64,000 nt of DNA from a bacterium (GCA_029945425.1 JAQSDV010000004.1:308336-372335); one strand, 5' to 3'; numbered from the stretch's first letter, positions 53,001 through 62,475 are shown. Made by a program: numbers and translations. Notes: generated by a model not told the origin, from the letters alone.

Positions 53001-53272
53001 TCGCGGTCGACATCGCCGGGCGCGTCGATGCGCGGCATGATGCCGGGCTTGCCGTCCAGTTGCTCCATGAAAGCCTGACGCAGCAGATCGCGCGTCTCGC
53101 GGTCGGGGACAAGCACGGTGTAATCGGAGAGTTTCAGCGGGTCATTGCCGACCTGCTTCAAAATTCCGCGCGCGAGGTCTTCCAGAAAAGGGCGATCAGG
53201 GGTGATCGTAAATACGCGGGGCGTATTTACGGCGGGGTCGGATGGCGGTGCTGCTGACGAACCTTCAGCCAC
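50066..53272 (-). CDS. addB: Helicase-nuclease subunit AddB
   Basis: A 1068-residue partner of AddA. The N-terminal half is an inactive-helicase-like region (YTVLVPDRETRDLLRQAFME, DIVIMGGLNDESWPARPDVN). The C-terminal nuclease carries ALIAYSGGFEGI and QAVIIDYKTGGIPTQ with the catalytic D-x-K. The C-terminal end is basic. It functions only together with AddA in recombinational repair and Chi-type recognition. Confidence 0.95.
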   Translation of the reverse strand: MAEGSSAAPPSDPAVNTPRVFTITPDRPFLEDLARGILKQVGNDPLKLSDYTVLVPDRETRDLLRQAFMEQLDGKPGIMPRIDAPGDVDRDDLGLKVSGNPVLSQALMDIPPAVPRLHRQLMLAEEILKIPGMASSVQKAIKLGGELGSFLDELQRNDIELKNVEKLAPKEFRAQWSQTAEFLKIITETWPAKLEQLGMVDPEEHRNALLEIQALHWRNNPPDKPMIAAGFTDTSPAVVSMLQAVAAMPQGAVVLPGVDVLTDAKSWDVLTPVHPQFMFKKLLGELGAELKDVQGWDADLPKSTVRTTNAAARVNNGRRKLLREAMRPSGTTEGWAGLKARKQGRKKAVNDDESAREIDPKALHGMDLITAGSPQEEASVIALKMRETLETPGKTAMLVTGDRSLARRVSAKLRYWKVEVEDSAGKSLAESQAGIFLLATANMASEEWSPVPLLEALKHPLAANGETRSSFAQKVSQLEDMALHGPRPGAGAEGLKDTLTAAFNRASRRPKDSPGYRTPEILAAEKTALIDFADRLQLAGKTFFEKMDTDTPLPFGEFLDEHIRFAEAMAKTDKETGAEKLWRGDDGRKSAQFMTQLREAAKHIPPVTGAGYVDVLQGLMRAVSFQPAMSPHPTLRIVTPEQAKLIKADIVIMGGLNDESWPARPDVNPWLSPDMVKAMGLPPAEESIGRAAHQFTQMIASPDVLLSRSMRSGDAPTVSSPFLTRLMMVLKGAGLKDDLNGKNQLLEINQAMHTPPDVTPIAPPAPTPPVSARPKKLPVTAVESLMRDPYTVYAKYILKIRPRDPLDANPSVSERGTFTHDALDAFMKKFPDKLPDNAYDELIKMGEDAFKTRMNNPYVQSFWMPRFQRIAKWFVKFEAERREMTKNLGTEVQGKLNIDMGDGEIFTLTAIADRVDRNEDGQAVIIDYKTGGIPTQKNVALGMSPQLTLEALIAYSGGFEGIDATEVGDLQYWKLSGGRPAADVTIVRGDVKQLMDEAEKGVGDLVKAFNKKETPYLATPRPEFAPRYNNYEHLSRVGEWSTVNQQGAKKNTKKTTTRRSPAAGKGGK

Positions 53273-53467
53273 TTTTATCCCTTAGCCAGACGTTATATAT
53301 ATTGCAGGTCACGAGCCTACCCCCTTTATACATAAAGTCAATATCAAGAATCTCCCGCGCGTTGCCGTTTGCTGCGGTGCAAATAGACATAATCCGGTCA
53401 TTTCGAGAGAGTATGGCGCGGGGTGGCGCGGGTTTGCTATACATCGCGGCTTAAGGAGAACCTAGCC

Positions 53468-54019
53468 ATGCCCGCACTCAGCTTCCTTTGGGAACGCAAA
53501 GACACCCCCGGCCTTGATGCCTGCCGCCTTGAATTGTCGGCAAGCGGCGCGCGGTTGCGCGGCAATGCGGTGTTCCTGCATGACGGGTTGCCCGCCGCAT
53601 TGAATTACGACGTGACCATGGATACGGATGGCGCGACGCAGTCCGCCACCATCGAGGGGTTTATCGGCGATGACGCGGTCAGCCATAACATACGGCGCGC
53701 CGCATCGGGCTGGATGCATAACGGCAAGCCGGTGCCGAGCTGCCGCGGGCTCGACAGCCTCGACCTCAGCTTTACCCCCGCCACCAATTTCTGCCAGTTC
53801 CACGCGCTGAAATCCGCGGGCAACGACACGGTGGAATTCACGTCGGCATGGTTTGATCTATCGACGCAGACGATGAAGCCCCTGCCCCAGAATTTCACCC
53901 GCATCGGCGAGACAAGTTTCCAGTATGCCGCGCCCAGCCAGGGATACGAGGATGTATTGGAATTCGATACCGGCGGCATGATTGCGCGCTATCCGGGTTT
54001 GTGGGACAGGGCGGCGTAA
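53468..54019 (+). CDS. Putative glycolipid-binding protein (DUF1089 type)
   Basis: A 183-residue protein resembling the putative glycolipid-binding family: FLWERKDTPGLDACRLELSA, ALNYDVTMDTDGATQSATIE and SLDLSFTPATNFCQFHAL. The function is poorly defined. ATG 53468 has AAGGAGA upstream; an earlier in-frame ATG at 53423 lacks it. It is divergent from addB. Confidence 0.75.
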   Translation: MPALSFLWERKDTPGLDACRLELSASGARLRGNAVFLHDGLPAALNYDVTMDTDGATQSATIEGFIGDDAVSHNIRRAASGWMHNGKPVPSCRGLDSLDLSFTPATNFCQFHALKSAGNDTVEFTSAWFDLSTQTMKPLPQNFTRIGETSFQYAAPSQGYEDVLEFDTGGMIARYPGLWDRAA

Positions 54020-54029
54020 CCCCGACCCT

Positions 54030-54139
54030 GTCACCCCCGCCTCGCGCGGGGGTCCAGAAGCGCGTCCGCGCGTCTCATAACTCAAGGGTCATATGACGGC
54101 AGGACTGCCTTCTGGATGCCCGCGCAAGGCGGGCATGAC
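54030..54139. repeat. MITE-like intergenic element with hairpin termini
   Basis: A 110-nt element. The left end 54030-54057 (GTCACCCCCGCCTCGCGCGG...) and the reverse complement of the right end 54112-54139 match at 23 of 28 positions, forming terminal inverted repeats, each itself able to fold. The interior (54058-54111) has no gene. It sits in the convergent gap after the glycolipid-binding gene. Confidence 0.7.
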
Positions 54140-54165
54140 GAAAGCTGTAAACGGCGTGGCGAAAA

Positions 54166-55059
54166 TTAAGGATTATCGGGACGCGGCAGGCCCGGCTTTT
54201 TCCCGTCATTCAGCGGACGCGGCGTGCCGCCCATTTTCTTCAACTGCGCAAAGGCCGTATCCAGCGCATCCAGATCGTAATCCGCGAATTTGTGGCTGGC
54301 GAGCGCGACGCCCTTGTCGTTAAAGACGCTTTCGGTCACGCGGCGGCTTTCGAAATTGAACACGATTTTCAAGGTATCGCCGTCGCCGAGCGTTTTCTTT
54401 TCCACCAGCGTCTGCGCATCCGGCGCGGCATAATCGCGCACATCCGTGTTCTTTGCCGCTGCATCCTGTTTCACTTCGCGGGCAATCGCCTGCGCCACTT
54501 TTTGCTGCATCGAAATGCGCGCAAGGAACGCGCCGCCTTCCTGATGCGGCGGCACGGGCAATGATTCCAGCACGCCGGGGCGCAGTTCCGCCCCGCCGCC
54601 CTGCTTGTGGCGGAAATTTTCGGGATCGATCTGGTAGGTGAATGCGGCGGGGAAATCCGCGGAAAAACCTTCCGCCGCCAGCTGCGTTCTGGATGCTTCC
54701 GTCAGCGTGAGCGTGATCTGCGGAGCGTTGTCGACTTCGGCGGCGATGTCGTATTCGACAGATGCCACAAATAATTTGCGCGGGTTGCCGGTGTCGCCGA
54801 TATTGACCTGATAGGCGGTGAGTTCCGCGACAAGGCGGTCGCCCTTCGCCGTGATTTTCTTTTCATCATCGAAAGCAAAAACTGTTTCATTCGCGCGGAA
54901 ACCGTTTTCGCGCGGCATCACGGCATAGATGTCAAACGGCGGCTTCGGCTGGCCCGCGTCAAAGCGCAAGGCATATTGCCGCGTATTCGCGGCATCGACC
55001 AGATAACGGTAACCGGTGAAACCGTCATTCCCGTCCTGCTTGTCCTGACTATCGGCCAT
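54166..55059 (-). CDS. Hypothetical protein
   Basis: A 297-residue hydrophilic protein without signal peptide. The first part is beta-rich (GFTGYRYLVDAANTRQYALR, PQITLTLTEASRTQLAAEGF), the second mixed, ending Pro/Lys-rich. No family was recognised. It is the closest gene to the MITE-like element on its 3' side. Confidence 0.65.
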   Translation of the reverse strand: MADSQDKQDGNDGFTGYRYLVDAANTRQYALRFDAGQPKPPFDIYAVMPRENGFRANETVFAFDDEKKITAKGDRLVAELTAYQVNIGDTGNPRKLFVASVEYDIAAEVDNAPQITLTLTEASRTQLAAEGFSADFPAAFTYQIDPENFRHKQGGGAELRPGVLESLPVPPHQEGGAFLARISMQQKVAQAIAREVKQDAAAKNTDVRDYAAPDAQTLVEKKTLGDGDTLKIVFNFESRRVTESVFNDKGVALASHKFADYDLDALDTAFAQLKKMGGTPRPLNDGKKPGLPRPDNP

Positions 55060-55192
55060 AAAAAAATCCCCTTCGTCCCCGCACGCACCCCGGAAAGATG
55101 TCCGGTAAAATGGATGGGATGATAATACAGGGAGTCTGTTATTATGTCAAATAACAATAAAGATAATATATTCAGTATCTTAATAGAAGATT

Positions 55193-55729
55193 TCAGGGCG
55201 TTTTCGTCGCACCGGGCATCGACAGCTTCGGTTTTTTCAACACCGCCGCCCAGGCGTTTTTATCCTCCGCCGTCATCTCGGCCTTGAACCTCTCGCCAAC
55301 CTGCGACTGGAAGACGACCATACTTTCCCCAAAAGGCCGCTCGGGGTTGATCGACATGGCAAGCGTTTCAACATAGCGCCCATAGCTGTAGCCGCCCGTC
55401 ACCTGCACCGCGAAGGCGATGTCGATCGCAGGGTCGGAAAGATATGCCTTCAGCGCCTGCATCGACGGCAGGGCGTTAATGTCATCCACCGCTCCCTTCG
55501 GATTGCGGTATTGCCGGTGCACATCGGTGATTTCGACGCTTTGCTTGAAATGCGGATCGTAGGGCGCCCGCATCATTTCGCCCGCATCCGCGCGGTCGAT
55601 CGCGGTCTGCATGATTTGCGGGATGCTTTGCGTGAACAGTTGCAGCGCGCGGTTCATCTGCACCTTGTCCCTCGAAAGGTGCCGCCCCGGCCCCTGCTGT
55701 GCCGCCGCATATTTCTCACGCAAATTCAT
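55193..55729 (-). CDS. Hypothetical cytoplasmic protein
   Basis: A 178-residue protein starting ATG 55729 with AGGAG about 9 nt upstream; 45 upstream codons are open but have no ribosome site. It includes QVTGGYSYGRYVETLAMSIN and QSQVGERFKAEMTAEDKNAW. No family was recognised. The 55730-55933 gap upstream is AT-rich and holds no visible gene. Confidence 0.65.
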   Translation of the reverse strand: MNLREKYAAAQQGPGRHLSRDKVQMNRALQLFTQSIPQIMQTAIDRADAGEMMRAPYDPHFKQSVEITDVHRQYRNPKGAVDDINALPSMQALKAYLSDPAIDIAFAVQVTGGYSYGRYVETLAMSINPERPFGESMVVFQSQVGERFKAEMTAEDKNAWAAVLKKPKLSMPGATKTP

Positions 55730-55933
55730 GATGCGCGCTCCTCGCGTAAATCCAAAAAATGTCGCGGATGTTTTGGCAACGAGGGAAGAAACAAGCAGGA
55801 AACAAATTCCACCGGAAAACCGCTTGCGGATATGGCGTTGGCCTTGGTGGGTACAATATGGCAATTAAAGAGCTTTGTCAAAATTATCAGAAACACAACT
55901 ATTTTTCAGTTAGTTAGACTACCGCGACCATTC

Positions 55934-57613
55934 TTAGCGGTTCTGCTTTTCAAATCGCTCCTGCGCATCCAGAACACAGAGGTTTGCTCCAGAATATTCG
56001 CTTTCAAACGGAGACGCGGCATAGCCGCTTTGGCTGGAAACCAATTTGAAATCCCAATGACGATCCATTTCAGTCTTGAATTCGCGCAATGCGTCAAAAA
56101 GCGTGGGAGCTTTAGTCTCCGATGTAGAAAAATCATTCATCCCGAAATTCCACAGGCCTGTAGCGCGCTGATCGGCGTCCGATGCTGAACTACGCCGTAA
56201 CTTCGTGATTACTCCCGGCCCGCACATGTCATAGCTACATGTCTGCCGCCTAGGGTCTATAATTTTATTAAAATACAATTGTTGTCGGGTTTGTTTTAAC
56301 AAACGCTGCCATTCCTGTTCAAGCCCTTGGAAGAAGTCAGACTCGTGTTGCTCTCTCTCGACGATCTCCGCGAGCCCCGACAATATCCCATACATCATAT
56401 CGCGGTGATAGTCTGCTTTCTCCTCTTTGGCGATGCGCGCCATTTCAGTCATAGCGCACAAGCCGGCATCACCCGCGCAATCCGGGAAAATGTTTCGTTC
56501 GCCGCCTTTCAAAGCAAGAGTAATATCCTGCAACGCCTTAAAACGGGCATGAGCGTTTTCAATTTTTAGGGCAATTTCATATGCATCCTTGCCGGGACGC
56601 TTTGACAGCACTTTCGCGGCATCAATTGAATGCACCCACCATTGGCTCATATCCTGCGCCCAGTGTGTTGCCTTTGATTGTTGCGCTTCTTTAAACAGTC
56701 CAAGTTTCCCTGCGAGAGAAATCGCCTCACTATTTTTCCCCACAAGAAAAAGACCGCTATAAAGATCAAGTACAGTATCGCGCAATTCTTTTTTGCCAAG
56801 GAACTTGTCATTTTTGGCCAAAATAGAAAGTGCCGCGTCATACTGTTGCAAAGCCACGAGTAGTATAAACGTGGTTTCTGAGTTCGCGGCCTTGCGCGCT
56901 ATCAAGGCGCGCGACTGTGCCTCAAAAGCTTCGGGCTCCTTAACGCAGGTGGCTGCGCTTGCCGCGAAAAAGGGAGGGTTATACGAAGAATGGATAACAT
57001 CATATATGCCTTGCAAATTTTTACTTCGCGCAAGGAGTGCTAGTTGCAGTTTAATCATGACATATAATTTTTCTTGGCAGCCACTCATTTTCTTGAGGCG
57101 CTCAATCGCCTTGACGTTCATGCGCGCAGACCATAGATATGCTGCGGCCTCGCACTGGTTGGATGACAACCATTTTTCAGGCACAGCTTCGCCCACGGTT
57201 GTTTCAAATTCCGGATCATGAAGGTCTTCGACGTATGCAATTTTATTGATTGCCGCGGCAGCAAGTCCTGCATTTTCAATTTGCAAAAAAACTTCCTCTT
57301 CTTTGCCGTTGCGAACGGCAGCATAGAGAGAATCCAGATATGGCCTGATGAGAATTCGCCTGTCGCGGATATGTGCAATCGCGCTCATGTGAGCATCACG
57401 CTTCGCCTCGTCACCCAAAAATGCATAGCCGCGTGCCAGCATAAAATGTGTTTTGCTATCGAGCCAAGGCTCAAGCTGCGCTGTTTTTTGCGCAGCTGCC
57501 AGTTTTGCCTCGATACCTCTCGTGAGCTGCATGGCAGAGGCATCGTCTAAGCTTCCCGCACGGGCGTTGGGCGTGACCATTAGCGTCAGAAGCAGCAAAA
57601 ACAGGATTTTCAA
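55934..57613 (-). CDS. Secreted TPR-like hypothetical protein, AT-rich
   Basis: A 559-residue protein with a signal peptide (1-19, ending ARAGS). Residues 30-400 are helical and read like degenerate TPR/Sel1 pairs (THFMLARGYAFLGDEAKRDA, FILLVALQQYDAALSILAKN). The C-terminal third has CSYDMCGPG and other Cys residues. Codon use is AT-richer than the GC-rich background, suggesting transfer. No family was recognised. Confidence 0.68.
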   Translation of the reverse strand: MKILFLLLLTLMVTPNARAGSLDDASAMQLTRGIEAKLAAAQKTAQLEPWLDSKTHFMLARGYAFLGDEAKRDAHMSAIAHIRDRRILIRPYLDSLYAAVRNGKEEEVFLQIENAGLAAAAINKIAYVEDLHDPEFETTVGEAVPEKWLSSNQCEAAAYLWSARMNVKAIERLKKMSGCQEKLYVMIKLQLALLARSKNLQGIYDVIHSSYNPPFFAASAATCVKEPEAFEAQSRALIARKAANSETTFILLVALQQYDAALSILAKNDKFLGKKELRDTVLDLYSGLFLVGKNSEAISLAGKLGLFKEAQQSKATHWAQDMSQWWVHSIDAAKVLSKRPGKDAYEIALKIENAHARFKALQDITLALKGGERNIFPDCAGDAGLCAMTEMARIAKEEKADYHRDMMYGILSGLAEIVEREQHESDFFQGLEQEWQRLLKQTRQQLYFNKIIDPRRQTCSYDMCGPGVITKLRRSSASDADQRATGLWNFGMNDFSTSETKAPTLFDALREFKTEMDRHWDFKLVSSQSGYAASPFESEYSGANLCVLDAQERFEKQNR

Positions 57614-57778
57614 ATCAATCTCCGGTAGTTTGAAATCAATTCCAGCCTAATTATTTAAAAAGTATCGCAAAGCGACGTTAAGAATCCCCCTTTTTTCCCG
57701 CCCCCTACACCTATAATATGTCCCGAGAAATTCCCGCGCGGCTGTTCAATCCCGCGCCCCGACGAAAGCGATAAGTTT

Positions 57779-58159
57779 ATGTCAAATATTGAGCGTCCTC
57801 TTTCACCGCATTTGCAGGTGTATAAATGGCAGCTGACGATGGCGCTGTCGATTTTGCATCGGGTGACGGGTTTTGGCCTGGCGGTCGGCGCGGTGGCGGT
57901 CACGTGGTGGCTGCTGGCGGCGGTGAACGGGGAAGAGGCCTATGCGCAGTTTCAGGAATGCGCGCATAGCATGATCGGGCAGCTGATGCTGTTCGGCTGG
58001 GTCTGGGCATTCGTCTATCACTTCCTGAACGGCATCCGCCATCTGGTGTGGGATACGGGGCGGTGGCTGGATTTGAAATCGGCCTATGCGTCCGGTTATT
58101 TCGTGGTGTTCGGCTCGTTCATTTTTACGGGCGCGATCTGGTTTGCGGCGGGGTATTGA
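57779..58159 (+). CDS. sdhC: Succinate dehydrogenase cytochrome b556 subunit
   Basis: A 126-residue three-helix membrane subunit. RPLSPHLQVYKWQLTMALSI is the N-terminal motif, SILHRVTGFGLAVG holds the quinone-site Ser/Arg, and HFLNGIRHLVWDTG carries the heme-binding His. It is the first gene of the sdh operon; a TATAAT at 57712 may be part of its promoter. Confidence 0.95.
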   Translation: MSNIERPLSPHLQVYKWQLTMALSILHRVTGFGLAVGAVAVTWWLLAAVNGEEAYAQFQECAHSMIGQLMLFGWVWAFVYHFLNGIRHLVWDTGRWLDLKSAYASGYFVVFGSFIFTGAIWFAAGY

Positions 58160-58161
58160 AC

Positions 58162-58560
58162 ATGGCGCATGAAAACGAAAAAACGATCCGCTCCCCCCTC
58201 GGACGCGCGCGCGGGCTCGGCTCCGCCCGCGACGGCACGCATCACTGGTGGATGCAGCGCGTGACCGCGATGGCGCTGTTGCCGCTGTCGCTGTTTTTCC
58301 TGTGGCATCTGGATGCGATTGCGGAATCAAATTACACCGCGTTTATCAAATGGATGTCGCACCCGACGGTCGCGATTGCCGCGATCCTGTTCGTGGTCGC
58401 CAGTTTCTGGCACGCGATGCTGGGCGTGCAGGTGATCATCGAGGATTACGTGCATGCCGAAGGCTGCAAGATCGCCTGCCTGCTGCTGAATAAATTGACC
58501 TTCACCGGCCTTGGCTTCGCTTGCGTGTTTGCCGTCTGCTATATCAACTTCGCGCTTTAA
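58162..58560 (+). CDS. sdhD: Succinate dehydrogenase membrane anchor subunit
   Basis: A 132-residue three-helix subunit. SARDGTHHWWMQRVTAMALL (about 21-40) matches the N-terminal quinone/heme region, and FWHAMLGVQVIIEDYVHAEG the family's heme His and Asp. It starts 3 nt after the sdhC stop. The longer upstream reading frame overlaps sdhC and is not used. Confidence 0.94.
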   Translation: MAHENEKTIRSPLGRARGLGSARDGTHHWWMQRVTAMALLPLSLFFLWHLDAIAESNYTAFIKWMSHPTVAIAAILFVVASFWHAMLGVQVIIEDYVHAEGCKIACLLLNKLTFTGLGFACVFAVCYINFAL

Positions 58561-58572
58561 GGATTTTTACCC

Positions 58573-60363
58573 ATGGCCTCCACCTATCCCATCATCGAGC
58601 ATGAATACGATGTCGTCGTGGTTGGCGCAGGGGGTGCCGGTTTGCGCGCCACATTCGGCATGGCGGAAAAGGGATTGAAGACCGCCTGCATCACCAAGGT
58701 ATTCCCGACGCGCAGCCACACCGTTGCGGCGCAGGGCGGGATTTCGGCGGCGCTCGGCAACAATGGCGAAGATGACTGGCGCTGGCACATGTACGACACC
58801 ATCAAGGGTTCGGACTGGCTGGGCGATCAGGACGCGATTGAATATATGTGCCGCGAAGCGATCCCCGCGGTGATCGAGCTGGAGCATTACGGCATGCCGT
58901 TTTCGCGCACCGCCGAAGGTAAAATTTACCAGCGCGCCTTTGGCGGCATGACGACGCATATGGGCAAGGGCACCGCCCGCCGCACCTGCGCCGCCGCCGA
59001 CCGCACGGGCCATGCGATGCTGCATACGCTTTACCAGCAATCGCTGAAACATAAGGCCGAATTCTTTATCGAATATTTCGCGCTCGATTTGATCATGGAT
59101 GACGAAGGCGTCTGCCGTGGCGTGATGGCGTGGAATCTCGCCGATGGCACGATGCACCGCTTCCGCGCGCATACCGTTGTGCTGGCGACGGGCGGTTATG
59201 GCCGCGCCTATTTCTCCTGCACCTCCGCGCATACCTGCACGGGCGATGGCAATGCGATGGTGTTGCGCGCGGGGCTGCCGCTGCAGGACATGGAATTTAT
59301 CCAGTTCCATCCGACCGGCATTTACGGCGCGGGCTGCCTCATCACCGAAGGCGCGCGCGGCGAAGGCGGATACCTGACCAATTCTTCCGGCGAGCGTTTC
59401 ATGGAACGCTATGCGCCGAATGCGAAAGACTTGGCAAGCCGTGACGTCGTGTCGCGTTCGATGACCGTCGAAATCCGCGAAGGCCGCGGCGTGGGCGAGC
59501 ACAAGGATCACATATTCTTGCACCTCGAACATCTCGACCCCGCGATTTTGAAGGAACGTTTGCCGGGCATCTCCGAAACCGCGCGCATTTTCTCCGACGT
59601 CGATGTGACGAAGGAACCGATCCCCGTATTGCCGACCGTGCATTACAACATGGGCGGTATCCCGACCAACCTGCGCGCCGAAGTCGTCAACCCGACCAAG
59701 GACAATCCCGACCAGATCGTGCGCGGATTGATGGCGGTGGGCGAAGCGGCGTGCGTTTCCGTGCATGGCGCGAACCGCCTCGGCTCCAACTCGCTGCTCG
59801 ACCTCGTGGTGTTTGGGCGTGCGGCGGCGATTCAGGCGGCGAAAACGATTACGCCGGGCGCGTCGCACAAACGCCTGCCTGCAGACGCCGGATCAAAGGC
59901 GCTCGACCGTCTCGACAAACTCCGCAATGCCTCCGGCGCGACCCGCACCGCGCATCTTCGTTTGCAAATGCAGAAAACGATGCAGGACCATTGCGCGGTT
60001 TTCCGCACGACGAAACTGCTGCAGGAAGGCTGCGCGAAGATTCAAAATCTCGCCGGCGGCCGCAGCGATCTTGGCATCACCGACCGTTCCATGATCTGGA
60101 ATTCGGACCTCGTCGAAACGATCGAACTCGACAATTTGATGCTGCAGGCCGTCGCCTCGATCGAATCCGCGCAAAACCGCAAGGAATCCCGCGGCGCACA
60201 CGCACAGGAAGATTTCCCCGACCGCGACGACAAGGAATGGATGAAACATTCCGTCATCTATGTGAACGACGACGCGAAATCATCCATCACCTATCGCCCC
60301 GTCCACATGAATACCCTGACAAACGAGGTCGAAGCGGTGCCGCCGAAGGCGCGCGTCTATTAA
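58573..60363 (+). CDS. sdhA: Succinate dehydrogenase flavoprotein subunit
   Basis: A 596-residue flavoprotein. [20 protein letters not shown] is the FAD loop, [19 protein letters not shown] contains the His that binds FAD covalently, and [20 protein letters not shown] plus [18 protein letters not shown] are substrate and FAD contacts. The C-terminus [20 protein letters not shown] is complete. It lies 12 nt after sdhD. No sdhB follows. Confidence 0.97.
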   Translation: MASTYPIIEHEYDVVVVGAGGAGLRATFGMAEKGLKTACITKVFPTRSHTVAAQGGISAALGNNGEDDWRWHMYDTIKGSDWLGDQDAIEYMCREAIPAVIELEHYGMPFSRTAEGKIYQRAFGGMTTHMGKGTARRTCAAADRTGHAMLHTLYQQSLKHKAEFFIEYFALDLIMDDEGVCRGVMAWNLADGTMHRFRAHTVVLATGGYGRAYFSCTSAHTCTGDGNAMVLRAGLPLQDMEFIQFHPTGIYGAGCLITEGARGEGGYLTNSSGERFMERYAPNAKDLASRDVVSRSMTVEIREGRGVGEHKDHIFLHLEHLDPAILKERLPGISETARIFSDVDVTKEPIPVLPTVHYNMGGIPTNLRAEVVNPTKDNPDQIVRGLMAVGEAACVSVHGANRLGSNSLLDLVVFGRAAAIQAAKTITPGASHKRLPADAGSKALDRLDKLRNASGATRTAHLRLQMQKTMQDHCAVFRTTKLLQEGCAKIQNLAGGRSDLGITDRSMIWNSDLVETIELDNLMLQAVASIESAQNRKESRGAHAQEDFPDRDDKEWMKHSVIYVNDDAKSSITYRPVHMNTLTNEVEAVPPKARVY

Positions 60364-60473
60364 GGGGCGTTTACGGCCTGTTTAGTGCCCTTCCGCGCAC
60401 ATAGCCGTTTCTGAATAATGTGGAATTTCAATGGGTTAACATTTCCGCTGTTTGAAGTGTGAATCGTTATATT

Positions 60474-61463
60474 TCAAATACTTAGGCGGCGCGCACCAAG
60501 TGCAAAAACGGGCTTTTCGGTGACTGTTTTGAGCGCGGAGAGCGTTTCCGCAACCGTGATCTGCGGCACCGGCTTGCCGGTCAGCACCATGGCGGAGTTA
60601 TTGGGCGTCACCGGTTTCCACGTCGCGGGGTCGCTGTAATAACCGAAGAAGGCGAAGACGGGCGCGCCGGAGGACGCGGCGATATGCGTCGGGCCTGTAT
60701 CGTTGCCGAGCGTCAGCTGCGCGCCCTTCGCGAGCGCCGCGATATCGGGGAGCGAAGTTTGCCCGCATAAATCCAGCGCGCGGTTACCTGTCATGCCGGC
60801 AATTTCCGCGCAGAGCGATTTTTCCTCCGCCGACGGGCCGCCGATCAGCACGGGCGTGATGCCGCGCGCGAGCATGTCTTTGGCAACTTCGGCATAATTT
60901 TCCTTCGGCCATTTTTTCAACGGGCGGTTGGCGGCGGCGACGGGCACCAGCAGCGCGTATTTTCCTTCAATGCCGTATTTCATTTTTACAGCGGAAATAG
61001 CGGTATCATTCAGCATTCCGGCGGGCAGTTGCGGCGGCGGCAGTTTTTCGTTCAGGCCCATCACGCCCATATCCTGCAGCATGTCCTGCAGCAGCAGCGA
61101 AATATGTTTCTTGCCGATCACCGCGCCTGCGCCGAAATCGCGTTCATCGTTTTCGACCACGCGCAGTTTTTCCGGCGCATAGACCGGCGCATCGGGAAAT
61201 GTTTTGCCCAGCGTATAGGGATCATAAAAATTGAGGTTCACCGCAAAGCGCGGGTTCAGCGCCAGCAGCGCGTCACCGTCCCGCGTTTCGAGTTTAAAAC
61301 CGCTTAAGGTTTCCACCCATTCGCGCGACCGTGCGGAACCGACCGCCACCAGCGGGATGCCCTCCTGCGCCGCATAATCGCGCAGCCGCGCAATCGCGGG
61401 CGCCGACAGCAGACAGTCGCCGAGATCTTTGGGAAGATTGAGAACGATAGCTTCAGTTGTCAT
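60474..61463 (-). CDS. LPS heptosyltransferase-like glycosyltransferase (GT9)
   Basis: A 329-residue GT-B protein of family GT9. The N-terminal domain has LNLPKDLGDCLLSAPAIARL. The donor-binding domain shows LLVPVAAANRPLKKWPKENY, ITPVLIGGPSAEEKSL, LCGQTSLPDIAAL and LTLGNDTGPTHIAASSGAPV. This is the ADP-heptose:LPS heptosyltransferase pattern (WaaC/WaaF type), acting on the inner face of the inner membrane. No other LPS gene is next to it. Confidence 0.9.
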   Translation of the reverse strand: MTTEAIVLNLPKDLGDCLLSAPAIARLRDYAAQEGIPLVAVGSARSREWVETLSGFKLETRDGDALLALNPRFAVNLNFYDPYTLGKTFPDAPVYAPEKLRVVENDERDFGAGAVIGKKHISLLLQDMLQDMGVMGLNEKLPPPQLPAGMLNDTAISAVKMKYGIEGKYALLVPVAAANRPLKKWPKENYAEVAKDMLARGITPVLIGGPSAEEKSLCAEIAGMTGNRALDLCGQTSLPDIAALAKGAQLTLGNDTGPTHIAASSGAPVFAFFGYYSDPATWKPVTPNNSAMVLTGKPVPQITVAETLSALKTVTEKPVFALGARRLSI

Positions 61464-61575
61464 TATTTTTCAGCAGTTTACCCCACAAACCGATGAGTTA
61501 ATGGTAGGCGAAATCTATTGATATGTCAAATGTGATATGCCATAATACTGCCAATTCAGGGGGATGGGGACACAA

Positions 61576-62343
61576 ATGAAATCACCGCGCAAACCATCGG
61601 CCAACAGCCAGAAACTCCACGTCGTTTTCGACATGGACGGCACGCTGATGGATACCGAATGGGAAACATCCGTCATCACCGCCGACTTGGCGCGTGAAAA
61701 GGGCTGGGACATTTCGACCGAAGACGTGTTCCGCAACCATGCGGGTCTGGGCGCACAGGAAAAATTTTCCTCCATCGCGAAAGTTTTCGGCGCAACGCCG
61801 ACGCAAAGCGATCTTGAATACTTGGGCAGCGAACACGAACGCCGCAAGGCGCTGATCTACCAGCGCGCGGAAATTCCCATGATGCCGCATGCGGCGGCGG
61901 CGTTGCAGGATTTGACCGACAAGGGCGTGACGCTCAGCGTGGGGTCGAGCAACCCCTCCGCCCGCTCGAAACTCGGCCTAGATAAAACGGGCCTGCGGCA
62001 TCATTTCAACGACGCCGTTTTCGGCCCCGACAATGTCGACGGCAAAAAGAAACCCGACCCCGCCGTATTCCTGAAGGCGATGTTCGAGCGCAAATCGACA
62101 CCGAAAAACACCGTCGTAATCGAAGACTCCGAACCCGGCATGCAGGCCGGCCGCGCGGCAGGCGCGGTCGTCGTCGCGCTGCTCGACCACCGCTTCGGCA
62201 ATGGCGCTGCGGCAGCATCAAAGGCGGCAGCCTTCAGAAAAGCCGGCGCCGATATCATCATCCGCGATCTGGCGGAGTTGAAGGATTACATCCCTTCGCA
62301 GAAAAAAATTCCCGCGCCGCGGCGCATGGCGCCATCCCGATAA
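61576..62343 (+). CDS. HAD-family hydrolase (beta-phosphoglucomutase-like)
   Basis: A 255-residue HAD phosphatase. Motif I is VVFDMDGTLMDTEWET, motif II LSVGSSNPSARSK, motif III KKKPDPAVFLKAMF and motif IV VVIEDSEPGMQAGRAAG. It resembles sugar-phosphate phosphatases/phosphoglucomutases of subfamily IA. ATG 61576 is preferred since GGGG lies 6 nt upstream; ATG 61564 is also in frame. The C-terminus is basic and Pro-rich. Confidence 0.88.
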   Translation: MKSPRKPSANSQKLHVVFDMDGTLMDTEWETSVITADLAREKGWDISTEDVFRNHAGLGAQEKFSSIAKVFGATPTQSDLEYLGSEHERRKALIYQRAEIPMMPHAAAALQDLTDKGVTLSVGSSNPSARSKLGLDKTGLRHHFNDAVFGPDNVDGKKKPDPAVFLKAMFERKSTPKNTVVIEDSEPGMQAGRAAGAVVVALLDHRFGNGAAAASKAAAFRKAGADIIIRDLAELKDYIPSQKKIPAPRRMAPSR

Positions 62344-62475
62344 AAATCGGGATCCAATTTATATAAATCCTATCTCGGCATTCGTGGTATAAATTGCATG
62401 AGAGAACCAGATTTCAATTTACCCCGACCCCTTTGATTTGCAGTATGGCCGAGGTAGCTTTGCTGAGGAGAATTC

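Noticed and set aside
57689..57717. Sigma-70 promoter before sdhC
   Set aside because: A TATAAT is present at 57712-57717, but no convincing -35 element stands 16-18 nt upstream, so it was not listed as a promoter.
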